A stretch of 64,000 nt of DNA from Adlercreutzia hattorii (GTDB lineage Bacteria > Actinomycetota > Coriobacteriia > Coriobacteriales > Eggerthellaceae), in NCBI RefSeq assembly GCF_011405655.1, contig NZ_AP022829.1, forward strand, positions 1,597,001 through 1,661,000, given 5' to 3'. The notes beneath the pieces are model-generated. The model saw only the letters and a list, made by a program, of their open reading frames with translations. It made no database searches and was not told the DNA's origin. Below, in pieces: positions 54,246 through 64,000 of the stretch. The position numbers and the translations under genes were made by a program. Within the stretch, counting starts at the first letter, position 1; each line of letters begins with the position of its first letter.

Positions 54246-55249
54246 AGACGCTCCTCCGGCAAGGTCGGGCTCTCGATGCCCAAACGGCGCGCGACGGTCT
54301 TCACGGCCCCGCGCAAATCGTCGTGAATGGTAAATCCAGCCGCGGCCTTATGTCCGCCGCCGCCGAACTCGCCGGCGATGGCGGCCACGTCGGTGTCGTC
54401 CTTGGAACGGAAGCTGCCGCGCACCTCTCCGTCCTGCTCCCGCAGCATGCAGGCAACGCGCACGCCGCGCAGGGAGCGCAAAAGATCGATCATGGGCTCG
54501 GCATCGGCCTTCACGGCCCCGCACTCGGCGAAATCGGCGAGCGAGAGCCACGAGAGCACCGCCTCGCCGTCGCCGGACAGGCTCATATGGCCCACCGTGC
54601 GCCCCTCCAGCTCGATAGAGGCGAGACTGCGGTTCTGATAGAACTCCCGGGCGATATCCCCGGGCCGCGCGCCGGCGGCCACCATCTCGGCCGCGCCCTT
54701 GAACGCGGCAGCGTCGGTGTTGCCGTGCTGGAAACGGCCGGTGTCGGTCATAAGACCGGTGTAGCAGCAGGTGGCGATGAGGCGCTCGCGATCGGCGCCC
54801 AAAAGCGACGCCAGCTCCCAGATGAGCAGCGACGTGGAGGCGGCGTCCGGATCGGTGTAGCTGAGGTCGCTCATGGCCCGGGGCACCGCATGATGATCCA
54901 CCGTAACGGTGAAGGGCGCCGCCTCGTGCAGGCGCGCCCCGTCGCCGAGTCGCTCCGGCGTGGGCACGTCCACGGCGATGAAGCACTCGCAGGGCCCTTC
55001 GAAGCCCGCAGCGGGAACGAGCCCGTCGGCCCCGGGCAGAAACATGAGGTCGCTCGGCGGCTCCTCGCCGCGGGCGAGAACGCACGCGACCTCCTTGCCC
55101 AATTGCCGCAGGGCCCAGGCGAGCCCCAGAGCCGAGCCAAGGCAATCGCCGTCGGGGCTCACATGGCCTCCGATGACGAAGTGGTCGCGCTCGGCGAGCG
55201 CGGAGGCGATCTCGGAAAGCGTCGTGTTGGTCTGGGGCGTCACCGTCAT
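54242..55249 (-). CDS. nrnA: DHH-family phosphoesterase (NrnA-like oligoribonuclease/pAp phosphatase)
   Basis: Degrades short RNAs and pAp in homologues. The 335-residue protein shows the DHH motifs GHVSPDGDCLGSALG, AVDVPTPERLG, VDHHAVPRAMS and YTGLMTDTGRF, and the C-terminal DHHA1 GGGGHKAAAGF. It starts 4 bases after rbfA and overlaps truB. Confidence 0.92.
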   Translation of the reverse strand: MTVTPQTNTTLSEIASALAERDHFVIGGHVSPDGDCLGSALGLAWALRQLGKEVACVLARGEEPPSDLMFLPGADGLVPAAGFEGPCECFIAVDVPTPERLGDGARLHEAAPFTVTVDHHAVPRAMSDLSYTDPDAASTSLLIWELASLLGADRERLIATCCYTGLMTDTGRFQHGNTDAAAFKGAAEMVAAGARPGDIAREFYQNRSLASIELEGRTVGHMSLSGDGEAVLSWLSLADFAECGAVKADAEPMIDLLRSLRGVRVACMLREQDGEVRGSFRSKDDTDVAAIAGEFGGGGHKAAAGFTIHDDLRGAVKTVARRLGIESPTLPEERL

Positions 55250-55253
55250 GAAA

Positions 55254-55643
55254 CTAGTACTCCCGATCTTCCCCGATGGTCTCCTCCTCGATGCGCTTCT
55301 CCTGATGCTCGCGCTCAGAATTCAGCGCCTGGGAGATGGCCTCTGCCTGATCGACAGACGTGTCCACGTAGAAGCGCAGCTCCGGCGCTACGCGCCAGGA
55401 GAGCTTCTTGGCCATGAGAGAACGGATGTGGCCCGCGGCGGCCTCGAAGGCGGCCTGGGCGCCGGCGTAGCGCTCGGGGTCGGTGGTGTAGTAGACGTTG
55501 CAGACGGAACGGTCGTAGCTGACCTCACAGCCGGTGATGGTGACCAAATGGAGGCGCGGATCGGACACGTCGAACAGAAGGATGCTCGCGATCACCTCGC
55601 GGGCCTGCTCGTTGACCTTGCGGTTGGAAGCGCTCTGCTTCAT
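55254..55643 (-). CDS. rbfA: Ribosome-binding factor A
   Basis: Assists late 30S subunit maturation and cold adaptation. The 129 residues have the KH-like pattern RKVNEQAREVIASILL, SDPRLHLVTITGCEVS, ATEAAAGHIRS-like segment (FEAAAGHIRSLMAKKL) and LRFYVDTSVDQ. It is separated from infB by a 232-bp gap holding an inverted-repeat element. Confidence 0.95.
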   Translation of the reverse strand: MKQSASNRKVNEQAREVIASILLFDVSDPRLHLVTITGCEVSYDRSVCNVYYTTDPERYAGAQAAFEAAAGHIRSLMAKKLSWRVAPELRFYVDTSVDQAEAISQALNSEREHQEKRIEEETIGEDREY

Positions 55644-55744
55644 GACGTCATCTCCTCAATCGAGGCGGACAGATAGTTTTAGTATAGAGTTGAAACCAAG
55701 AGCCATGCACCAGTCGTGGAAAACTAAGCAAAACTGTAACGGTA

Positions 55745-55864
55745 GGCGTCGAGGAAGCCCCGTGTCCCCGCGCGCAGGTTGCGCAGCGAACGGAACAGCC
55801 CAGTGGACTGTTCCGCCGAGCGAGCCATTGCTTGAGCACGGGGATGCGGGGCTTCCTCGACGCC
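55745..55864. repeat. 120-bp inverted-repeat element inside the infB-rbfA gap
   Basis: Twenty-six-base arms (55745-55770 and 55839-55864) match except for two positions; inside, GGAACAG and CTGTTCC form a second stem. The arm ends 12 bases from the infB stop. The element lies inside an otherwise tight operon, so it may lower rbfA-nrnA-truB-ribF expression or be a MITE insertion. Confidence 0.75.
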
Positions 55865-55875
55865 GGACAGTCGAG

Positions 55876-58611
<2,736 letters not shown>

Positions 58612-58614
58612 ATA

Positions 58615-58905
58615 TCACTCCTCATTCTTTCCCGGTGCCTCGGCGAGGGCAAGCTCGCGAAGAACGCGCTCGTAATCTTCGTCGGTCACTTTGCAGCGCA
58701 GGGCGCGCTCAAGCTTCCTGGTCTTTCTCGCCGCGGCGAGGCAGTCCTCAGAGCAGACGTAGGCGCCGCGGCCGGCGAGGCGGCCCGTAGGGTCGAAGCT
58801 CACAAGGCCCTCGCCGTTGCGCACGATGCGGTGAAGCGCGCCCTTCCCAAGGGTCGCGCCGCAGCCGATGCAGGTACGCTGGCGCTTTGTCGTCTGTACT
58901 GCCAT
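58615..58905 (-). CDS. ylxR: YlxR family RNA-binding protein
   Basis: A 96-residue DUF448 protein with the family motif [20 protein letters not shown] and [12 protein letters not shown]. Homologues bind RNA or act as nucleoid-type regulators. The ATG at 58905 is the right start because reading to 59058 would run through nusA. It lies between nusA and infB, as usual. Confidence 0.93.
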   Translation of the reverse strand: MAVQTTKRQRTCIGCGATLGKGALHRIVRNGEGLVSFDPTGRLAGRGAYVCSEDCLAAARKTRKLERALRCKVTDEDYERVLRELALAEAPGKNEE

Positions 58906-58918
58906 CAGGCTCTGCCCC

Positions 58919-60124
58919 TTAGGCCTCTGCCTCGGCATCGGCATGGACGCCGCAGTACTGGCTGTTCGGTCGGGCGTGGTTGCGGCAGCGGTTGCCATCC
59001 TCGTCGACGAAGATGCAGAAGCCGTCGTCCTCCTCCACCTCGTCGTCCATCTCGACATCGACCAAAGACGCGCCCTGGAAGCTCTGGGGCTTGATATCGA
59101 TGTGCCAACCGGTGAGGCGGGCGGCCAAGCGCGCGTTCTGCCCCTCCTTGCCGATGGCCAGCGACAGCTGGTCGTCGGGCACGATGACCGTGGCGTAGTT
59201 GTTGTCCTCGTCGATGCTCACGTGGCTCACCTTCGCCGGCGACAGGGCGTTGGCCACGTAGACCGCCGGGTCGGGGCTCCACTGGATGACGTCGACGCGC
59301 TCGTTGCGCAGCTCCTCGACCACCATGCGGACGCGGGAGCCCTTCGGCCCCACGCAGGCGCCCACCGGATCCAGGTTCGCCTCGCGGGAGAACACGGCCA
59401 CCTTGGAACGGGCGCCGGGCTCGCGGGCCACGGACTTGATCTCCACGACCCCCTCGTAAATCTCCGGCACCTCGATCTCGAAGAGACGGCGGATGAGGTC
59501 GGGGTGGGTGCGGGAGACGACGATGGCCGGGCGCGCCTGCTCGCCGCGGGCGCGGGGCGCGTCGGCGTTGGGGTTGCGCACCTCGATGATGAGCACTTTC
59601 AAGCGCTGGTTGTGGCGGTAGTGCTCGTTGGCCGGGCGCTCGTTGCGCTCGCCCGGGTTGCGCTTGGCGTCGTAATGGGGCAGCTCCGCCTCGACGCCCT
59701 CGCGGATCTTGATGATGGTGAAGTCCGGCGTGCCCTGCAGCACGGTGCCCGTGACCAAATCGCCCACGCGGCCGCGGAACTCGTCGTAGATGGACTGGCG
59801 CCCGGCCTCGCGCACGAGCGATGAGATGACGCCCTTGGCGTTCTGGGCGGCGATGCGGCTCACGTCGTCGGGGGTGACGTCGCGCTCCTCGAACTCGCTG
59901 TACTCGCCGGTCTCCTCGTCGGGCTCGCCCACGGGCACGAGCTCGTAGACGTAGATCTTGCCGGTCTGGCGGTCGATGGTCACGCGCGCGTCCCATTCCA
60001 GATCGAGGATGCGCTCGTAGCTCTTCGCCAGGGACTGCTCCAAGCGCTCGATGAGGTAGAACTCGTCGATCTTGCGCTCGTGGGCCAGTGCCTGCAAGGC
60101 CTCGATCAGTTCTGAAGTTGCCAC
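58919..60124 (-). CDS. nusA: Transcription factor NusA with C-terminal Cys/His finger
   Basis: Binds RNA polymerase and nascent RNA to affect pausing, termination and antitermination. The 401-residue protein has the N-terminal polymerase-binding domain, S1 domain ([16 protein letters not shown]) and two KH domains ([39 protein letters not shown]). After the second KH, an acidic linker leads to [11 protein letters not shown], then SQYCGVH, a C-x8-C-x10-C-x2-H pattern that looks like a zinc finger and is absent from most NusA. AAAGGA precedes the ATG. Confidence 0.95.
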   Translation of the reverse strand: MATSELIEALQALAHERKIDEFYLIERLEQSLAKSYERILDLEWDARVTIDRQTGKIYVYELVPVGEPDEETGEYSEFEERDVTPDDVSRIAAQNAKGVISSLVREAGRQSIYDEFRGRVGDLVTGTVLQGTPDFTIIKIREGVEAELPHYDAKRNPGERNERPANEHYRHNQRLKVLIIEVRNPNADAPRARGEQARPAIVVSRTHPDLIRRLFEIEVPEIYEGVVEIKSVAREPGARSKVAVFSREANLDPVGACVGPKGSRVRMVVEELRNERVDVIQWSPDPAVYVANALSPAKVSHVSIDEDNNYATVIVPDDQLSLAIGKEGQNARLAARLTGWHIDIKPQSFQGASLVDVEMDDEVEEDDGFCIFVDEDGNRCRNHARPNSQYCGVHADAEAEA

Positions 60125-60140
60125 GTATCTAATCCTTTCC

Positions 60141-60614
60141 CTAGGCGCTGAAGTCGATGGTGCCCTTAACGCGGGCCTTTTTGATGTTGTCGTACGGAAT
60201 GCGGAAGGTGTCGGCGCCGTCTGCGGCCACGATGACGCAGCCGTCCTCGAAGCCGAGAAGCTCGCCGGTAAACGAGCTGCGGCCGTCGATGGGGCCGGTC
60301 GTCTTCACCGTCACCGTCTCGCCGGCAAAGCGCGCGAAGTGCTCCGGCGTGCGCAGCGGCCGGTCGATGCCCGGAGAGGACACCTCCAGCATGTAGGCCC
60401 CGGGGAACGGGTCCAGCTCGTCCATGACGCCCCCGACCCAGGCCTGAGTGCGGGCCAGCTCGTCGAAGCTGATGCCGCCGGCCGCATCGATGTAGACGCG
60501 GATGGTCGGCGCCTTCTTCGAGCCGACGATCTCCAGCGTGACGATCTCGACGCCCTCGGAGGCCGCTCGGGGCTCCAAGGCGGAAAGAAGCGATTTCTCC
60601 TTGGCCGTCAGCAC
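60141..60614 (-). CDS. rimP: Ribosome maturation factor RimP
   Basis: Needed for 30S assembly. The 157-residue protein has an N-terminal domain (ASEGVEIVTLEIVGSKKAPTIRVYID) and C-terminal SH3-like domain (EVSSPGIDRPLRTPEHFARF, then VKTTGPIDGRSSFTGELLG). GTG start at 60614 after GGAGG. First gene of rimP-nusA-ylxR-infB-rbfA-nrnA-truB-ribF. Confidence 0.94.
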   Translation of the reverse strand: MLTAKEKSLLSALEPRAASEGVEIVTLEIVGSKKAPTIRVYIDAAGGISFDELARTQAWVGGVMDELDPFPGAYMLEVSSPGIDRPLRTPEHFARFAGETVTVKTTGPIDGRSSFTGELLGFEDGCVIVAADGADTFRIPYDNIKKARVKGTIDFSA

Positions 60615-60932
60615 CTCGTCTGCCTCCTTTTCCGTTGCCTACGCTCCCATACTTTCCGGGCCGCAAAAGGCCCCTACAACAAAAGAAAGCGGGAAAAGTC
60701 CCACTTTCTCCAGAAGCGAAAGTATGTCCGTGCAGTCGATCTGCACAGCAGGCCTATTTATACCACAACGGATCGCGCTTTGCCAGCCTCCCGCAACAAG
60801 TGGCCGCATACGGCGCAAAATGACCACAGACGGCAGTCAGACAGCCTGGAGGATCGGACGGGCTGGGCAGTCGAGCGACCAGACACCCAAACGTCCGCCG
60901 CACGTCCGTCTCGGCCGATCGGGCCCGGCGCC
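60615..60932 (-). promoter_or_regulatory. Leader and promoter region of the rimP operon
   Basis: On the minus strand a -10 like TATAAA (about 60759-60764) follows a weak TGGCAA, giving a leader of about 140 bases. The leader contains GTGCAG/CTGCAC (60737-60753) and GAAAGTGGGA/TCCCGCTTTC (about 60687-60710) stems. No gene is seen in this 318-bp stretch. Confidence 0.4.
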
Positions 60933-61862
60933 CTACTCGGCCGGCGCTGCCGGTAGCACCTGGCCGATGAGGTCGTTGCCCGGATAGGCCTTCACGAAGT
61001 CGATGAAGTCGGCCACGGCCCGAGAGTGCACGTGCTTCTTGTGGTAGGCCATATACACCGTGTAGAAGTGATCCGGGATGCCCTCGACGCGCACCTGGTG
61101 CAGGTTGCTGAACAGCTGGGCGCCCAGCGAGTCCAGCATAAGCGCTCCGGCGTTGCCGCCATTGTAGGAGAGGAACGACCCCATGGACACATCGTCGTCG
61201 TAGCCCAGGGACACGCCGCGCACGTCGGCCTCCTCGAGCATCTTCGCCACGCGCTCGCCGATGGGGATGCCCCGGCGGTAGGTGTGCAGATCCACCTCGT
61301 TCAGCTCGGCGAAGGTGATCGTGTCGGCAGACGCCAGCGGATGGTCGTCGCGCACGTAGAGGGCCAGTTCGCAGTGCTTCACCGGGAAGTAGGCGATATC
61401 GGGCTCGTTGTCGCGCTTGCCGCAGAAGGCCACATCCAGCGTGCCCCGATGCAGCTGCTCGGTGAGGTAGTTGGTGAATCCCTGGGACACCTTCACGATG
61501 ACCCGCTTGTCGAAGGCCTCCTCGAAGTCGCGGATGAGGCTCGGCAGGTAGTGGTCCTGGGTGGTGAAGGTGGTGCCGAGGTTCACGGTGCCGAAGGAGG
61601 CCGAGGAGCGCGCGCTCACGGCCGCCACGCCGTCGTCGATGGCGCGCAGGGCCAGGCACACGTGCTCGTAGAACACCTCGCCGTAGGGCGTGAGGAGCAC
61701 CGAGCGCCCGTTACGCTCGAACAAGGGAGCACCCAGCTCCTTCTCCAGAGACGAGATGGCCCCGGAGAGGGTCGGCTGGGTGATGAACAGCTCCTGCGCC
61801 GCTCGCGTGTAGTGAAGCACCTCGGCGAGCTTCTTGAAGTAGTTCAGCTGAGAGAGGTTCAT
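60933..61862 (-). CDS. LysR-type transcriptional regulator
   Basis: The 309-residue protein has the N-terminal winged helix (LSQLNYFKKLAEVLHYTRAAQELFITQPTLSGAISSLEKEL) and a C-terminal periplasmic-binding-protein-like effector domain. AGGGGGA precedes the ATG at 61862, so the longer reading from 61946 is not used. It lies downstream of the MFS gene in the same direction but after a terminator, so it may respond to the transported compound. The effector is unknown. Confidence 0.9.
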   Translation of the reverse strand: MNLSQLNYFKKLAEVLHYTRAAQELFITQPTLSGAISSLEKELGAPLFERNGRSVLLTPYGEVFYEHVCLALRAIDDGVAAVSARSSASFGTVNLGTTFTTQDHYLPSLIRDFEEAFDKRVIVKVSQGFTNYLTEQLHRGTLDVAFCGKRDNEPDIAYFPVKHCELALYVRDDHPLASADTITFAELNEVDLHTYRRGIPIGERVAKMLEEADVRGVSLGYDDDVSMGSFLSYNGGNAGALMLDSLGAQLFSNLHQVRVEGIPDHFYTVYMAYHKKHVHSRAVADFIDFVKAYPGNDLIGQVLPAAPAE

Positions 61863-61977
61863 GGTTCCCCCTAAGGCAACGGTAAGGCTGGTCGGCCCGT
61901 TCTCAGATTGCGCGATTCTACCTTGATCGTAGTTTATCAAACTCATCTTGGCTCATAGAGATTTCCTATAAGTGCGA

Positions 61978-62005
61978 AAAGCGGGGAGTCTCCACTCCCC
62001 GCTTT
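61978..62005 (-). terminator. Terminator of the MFS transporter gene
   Basis: AAAGCGGGGAG (61978-61988) and CTCCCCGCTTT (61995-62005); a short T-containing tract follows on the minus strand. Confidence 0.75.
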
Positions 62006-62040
62006 CCCGTTTAAGGCCGCCAGCGGTTCAAGGGATCGGA

Positions 62041-63321
62041 CTACTCGGTCGTCCAGTCCTTCTTGTAGCCGGCGGCGGCCTTGAAGATGTACAGGCCGAG
62101 CAGCAGGATGACCACGAGCATGGCCAGCGCCACGATGAACTCGACAGTGAAGCCGAACGACGAGCCGAGCCACGCCCAGATCATAGCGGCGAAGGCGGCG
62201 ATGAGGTTGAACACCGTGGAGACGCGGGAGTAGATGACCGAGTACTCGCGGGTGCCGAAGGACTGGCGGCAGATGACCGGCACGAGCACTACGGCGGTGG
62301 CGTAGCAGCCGCCGAAGATGAAGGCGCCCACGTACATCACGTACTCGGAGAAGGTGCCGAACCAGCACAGCAGGATGCCCGCCACGCCAGCGGCGAAGGC
62401 GAAGATGAGGGCGCCCTTGGCGTTCTTGTCGGCCGCCGCTCCCAGGACCACCTTGAAGATGGCCTGGCCCACCATCATGACCGAGGTCATGACGCCGCCG
62501 ACGACGGCCACATCGAAGGCCACGTCGGTGAGCGACTTGGTGTAGGTGGGGAACTGCATGGCGATGAGGATGGCGATGTTGATGAGGCCGGCGAAGATGC
62601 AGATGGCGTAGAACATCGGGGTCTTCATGACGAAACCGGCGGACAGGCCGGAGGGCTTGGCGGACACCTCAGCGCCCGAGGCCGCCTTCTGCATGGAGGC
62701 GCCGTAGGGGGCCAGCCCGCAGTCCTCGGGCGAGTTGCGCACGCAGAACAGCGTGAAGGGCAGGCTCGTGACGAGCGCGATGACGCCCCAGATGAGGTAA
62801 ATCGTGTGGAAGTCGACGCCCGAGGCGGTCAGCGCGGTGAACACGGCGGACCAGATGGCGCCGCCGATGCCGGTGAAGGCCATGCACAACCCGATGAAGA
62901 AGCCGGCGCGCTCCACGAACCAGCGGTTGATGAGCGTGGGGATGGCCAGCCACAGGATGGTGATCTCGCCCAGGCCCAGCATGACGGCGGCCACGTAGAA
63001 CAGCACGATGGTGTTCGAGAAGCTCATCAGCAAAAAGGCGCAGCCCACGAGGGCGGCGGAGGCGGACAAAAGGATGCGGATGTCCATGGTCTGCAGCAGC
63101 TTGCCCGCAAACGGCGAGGCGATGGTCATGGTCAGGTACATAACGGTGACGTACATGGCGAACGCGGTGACCTCAACGCCCAGGCCCTCAGCCACGACCG
63201 GCTGGAACAGGCCCCAGGTGGAGAAGCATAGAGCCGAGCATCCGAACGTGATCATGATGCCCGTCAGAACGACGAGAAGGTGACGCACGGTCAGCTTCTC
63301 TTTGGTAGCGGTCCCACTCAA
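62041..63321 (-). CDS. MFS transporter
   Basis: A 426-residue protein with 12 predicted membrane segments and a central loop (about 205-225). Resembles the oxalate/formate antiporter-like and monocarboxylate branch (TWGLFQPVVAEGLGV; GLGEITILWLAIPTLINRWF). Substrate unknown. GAGGTTTACC precedes the ATG. Probably regulated through the TGTCC sites about 140-195 bases upstream and the LysR gene next door. Confidence 0.87.
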   Translation of the reverse strand: MSGTATKEKLTVRHLLVVLTGIMITFGCSALCFSTWGLFQPVVAEGLGVEVTAFAMYVTVMYLTMTIASPFAGKLLQTMDIRILLSASAALVGCAFLLMSFSNTIVLFYVAAVMLGLGEITILWLAIPTLINRWFVERAGFFIGLCMAFTGIGGAIWSAVFTALTASGVDFHTIYLIWGVIALVTSLPFTLFCVRNSPEDCGLAPYGASMQKAASGAEVSAKPSGLSAGFVMKTPMFYAICIFAGLINIAILIAMQFPTYTKSLTDVAFDVAVVGGVMTSVMMVGQAIFKVVLGAAADKNAKGALIFAFAAGVAGILLCWFGTFSEYVMYVGAFIFGGCYATAVVLVPVICRQSFGTREYSVIYSRVSTVFNLIAAFAAMIWAWLGSSFGFTVEFIVALAMLVVILLLGLYIFKAAAGYKKDWTTE

Positions 63322-63463
63322 GGTAAACCTCCTCTATCGATTTTTTCTACTCTTGCGCAAACGTCGAACCCCTGTTGGCGTGAGCCGTGGACGGCGATCT
63401 TTCGCCGCTATCGTATTTGTACCGTAGAACGATTCCCTTGAGGATGGTCAAAAAGGGATGCTT

Positions 63464-63516
63464 TGTCCCATATTCTTTGCAAAAATAGGACAGATTTAGT
63501 TAATTTGTCCTAATAT
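63464..63516. promoter_or_regulatory. Three TGTCCyAATAT-like sites upstream of the MFS gene
   Basis: TGTCCCATATT (63464-63474), the inverse AATAGGACA (63484-63492) and TGTCCTAATAT (63506-63516) lie in AT-rich DNA. The latter two form an AGGACA/TGTCCT dyad. LysR-type binding is one explanation; a link to the neighbouring insertion element is another. Confidence 0.4.
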
Positions 63517-63553
63517 CGAAAGGATTTATGATTGATAGGTTTCACAAATCATG

Positions 63554-63715
63554 AACCACCCCTCAAAGGGGTGGTTTGCTCTGGGCCTATAAGGCCGAGG
63601 GGGGCCGGCAGCGTCTAAAGGCGCTGCCTCTCACTTCGTTCAAGCCGTACCGCCCTTGTCTCTCGCGGGCCGCACAAAGCGGCCCTCGTACTACCGGGCA
63701 GCCCCTAAAGGGGCT
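63554..63715. repeat. Array of five hairpins at the end of an IS200/IS605 element
   Basis: Consecutive stems: AACCACCCC/GGGGTGGTT (63554-63576), GGCCT/AGGCC (63584-63596), GGCAGCG/CGCTGCC (63607-63628), GGGCCGC/GCGGCCC (63667-63685), AGCCCC/GGGGCT (63700-63715). Loops are short and mostly contain AAA. The first resembles a terminal hairpin recognised by IS200/IS605 transposases. The array begins just after the tnpA stop. Confidence 0.75.
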
Positions 63716-63718
63716 CCC

Positions 63719-64000
63719 CTACTTCCTCTTGAACGGGTCCTCGTACTCCTTGACGCTCAACTTGTCCAGCGCGATGTCGTGGGCCTCCTGCTCCCTGATG
63801 TGCTTCGCTATCGTCGCCTCGTTCAGGCCGACGGTCGACACGTAGTAGCCCTCGGACCAGAAGTGCCTGTTGCCGAACTTGTACTTGAGGTTGGCGTGCT
63901 TGTCGAACATCATGAGCGCGCTCTTGCCCTTGAGGTAGCCCATGAAGCTGGACACGCTGATCTTGGGAGGTATGCTGACCAGCATGTGGACGTGGTCGGG
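63719..64000 (-). mobile_element. tnpA: IS200/IS605-family transposase TnpA, partial, catalytic Tyr replaced by His
   Basis: The visible 93 codons run in from the right edge with DHVHMLVSIPPKIS, where HVH is the HUH metal motif of Y1 transposases, followed by FMGYLKGKSALMMFD, RHFWSEGYYVSTVGLNE and the C-terminal helix. In the family that helix reads K-Y-I-x-x-Q with the nucleophilic tyrosine; here it is KHIREQ. A single T-to-C change explains it. This copy may therefore be unable to cut DNA. The N-terminus lies outside the window. No tnpB is seen on this side. Confidence 0.88.

Noticed and set aside
63576-63845. Plus-strand open frame across the hairpin array
   Set aside because: It is made of hairpin arms and the antisense of tnpA.

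Overview
This is a GC-rich chromosomal window that most resembles an anaerobic gut actinobacterium of the Coriobacteriia, probably Eggerthellaceae. The pointers are two Tat-exported lipoprotein flavoproteins, each paired with a divergent multi-pass membrane gene (one with a LuxR-type C-terminus, one cut by the window edge), the rapZ-yvcK-whiA cluster, Pta/AckA fermentation and frequent GTG/TTG starts. The family call is an inference from gene content; no rRNA is present to confirm it.

Left part (1-27.5 kb): a membrane regulator cut by the left edge, a flavoprotein reductase, the ileS-lspA-rluD-hemH operon, degV-dinB and coaX. Then come a galactofuranose-type pair (glf plus a family 2 glycosyltransferase), pta, a frameshifted LuxR-type membrane regulator facing a second flavoprotein, ackA, xseA-xseB with a zinc metallopeptidase, rnd, a lipid kinase and an APC permease.

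Accessory island (about 27.6-34.4 kb): lower-GC DNA ending at the 3' end of a tRNA-Val gene, next to a frame-broken tyrosine recombinase. It holds two units of unknown function. One is a two-gene minus-strand unit: a 645-residue protein with a PD-(Q)XK-like motif and a glycine-zipper membrane segment, plus a 141-residue partner. The other is a three-gene plus-strand operon: a LexA/S24-like repressor with an altered catalytic dyad, a DUF3800 protein and a small Cys-rich protein with a BECR/RelE-like tail. These are the best candidates for an undescribed system.

Middle and right (34.4-63.3 kb): a Gly-Cys-Gly tRNA cluster, a TerC gene behind a yybP-ykoY-type (Mn2+) riboswitch, a CDF transporter, tRNA-Leu and secG. 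The glycolytic run gap-pgk-tpiA-gpmI and uvrC-rapZ-yvcK-whiA follow. Then come an LtaS-like enzyme, the conserved rimP-nusA-ylxR-infB-rbfA-nrnA-truB-ribF operon, and a LysR regulator with an MFS transporter. The right edge cuts an IS200/IS605 transposase whose expected catalytic tyrosine is histidine, followed by five consecutive hairpins.

Intergenic gaps are rich in large inverted repeats, including two copies of a REP-doublet-like element, one of which supplies the uvrC stop codon. Three single-base frame breaks (one regulator, two in the integrase) may be assembly errors or real decay.
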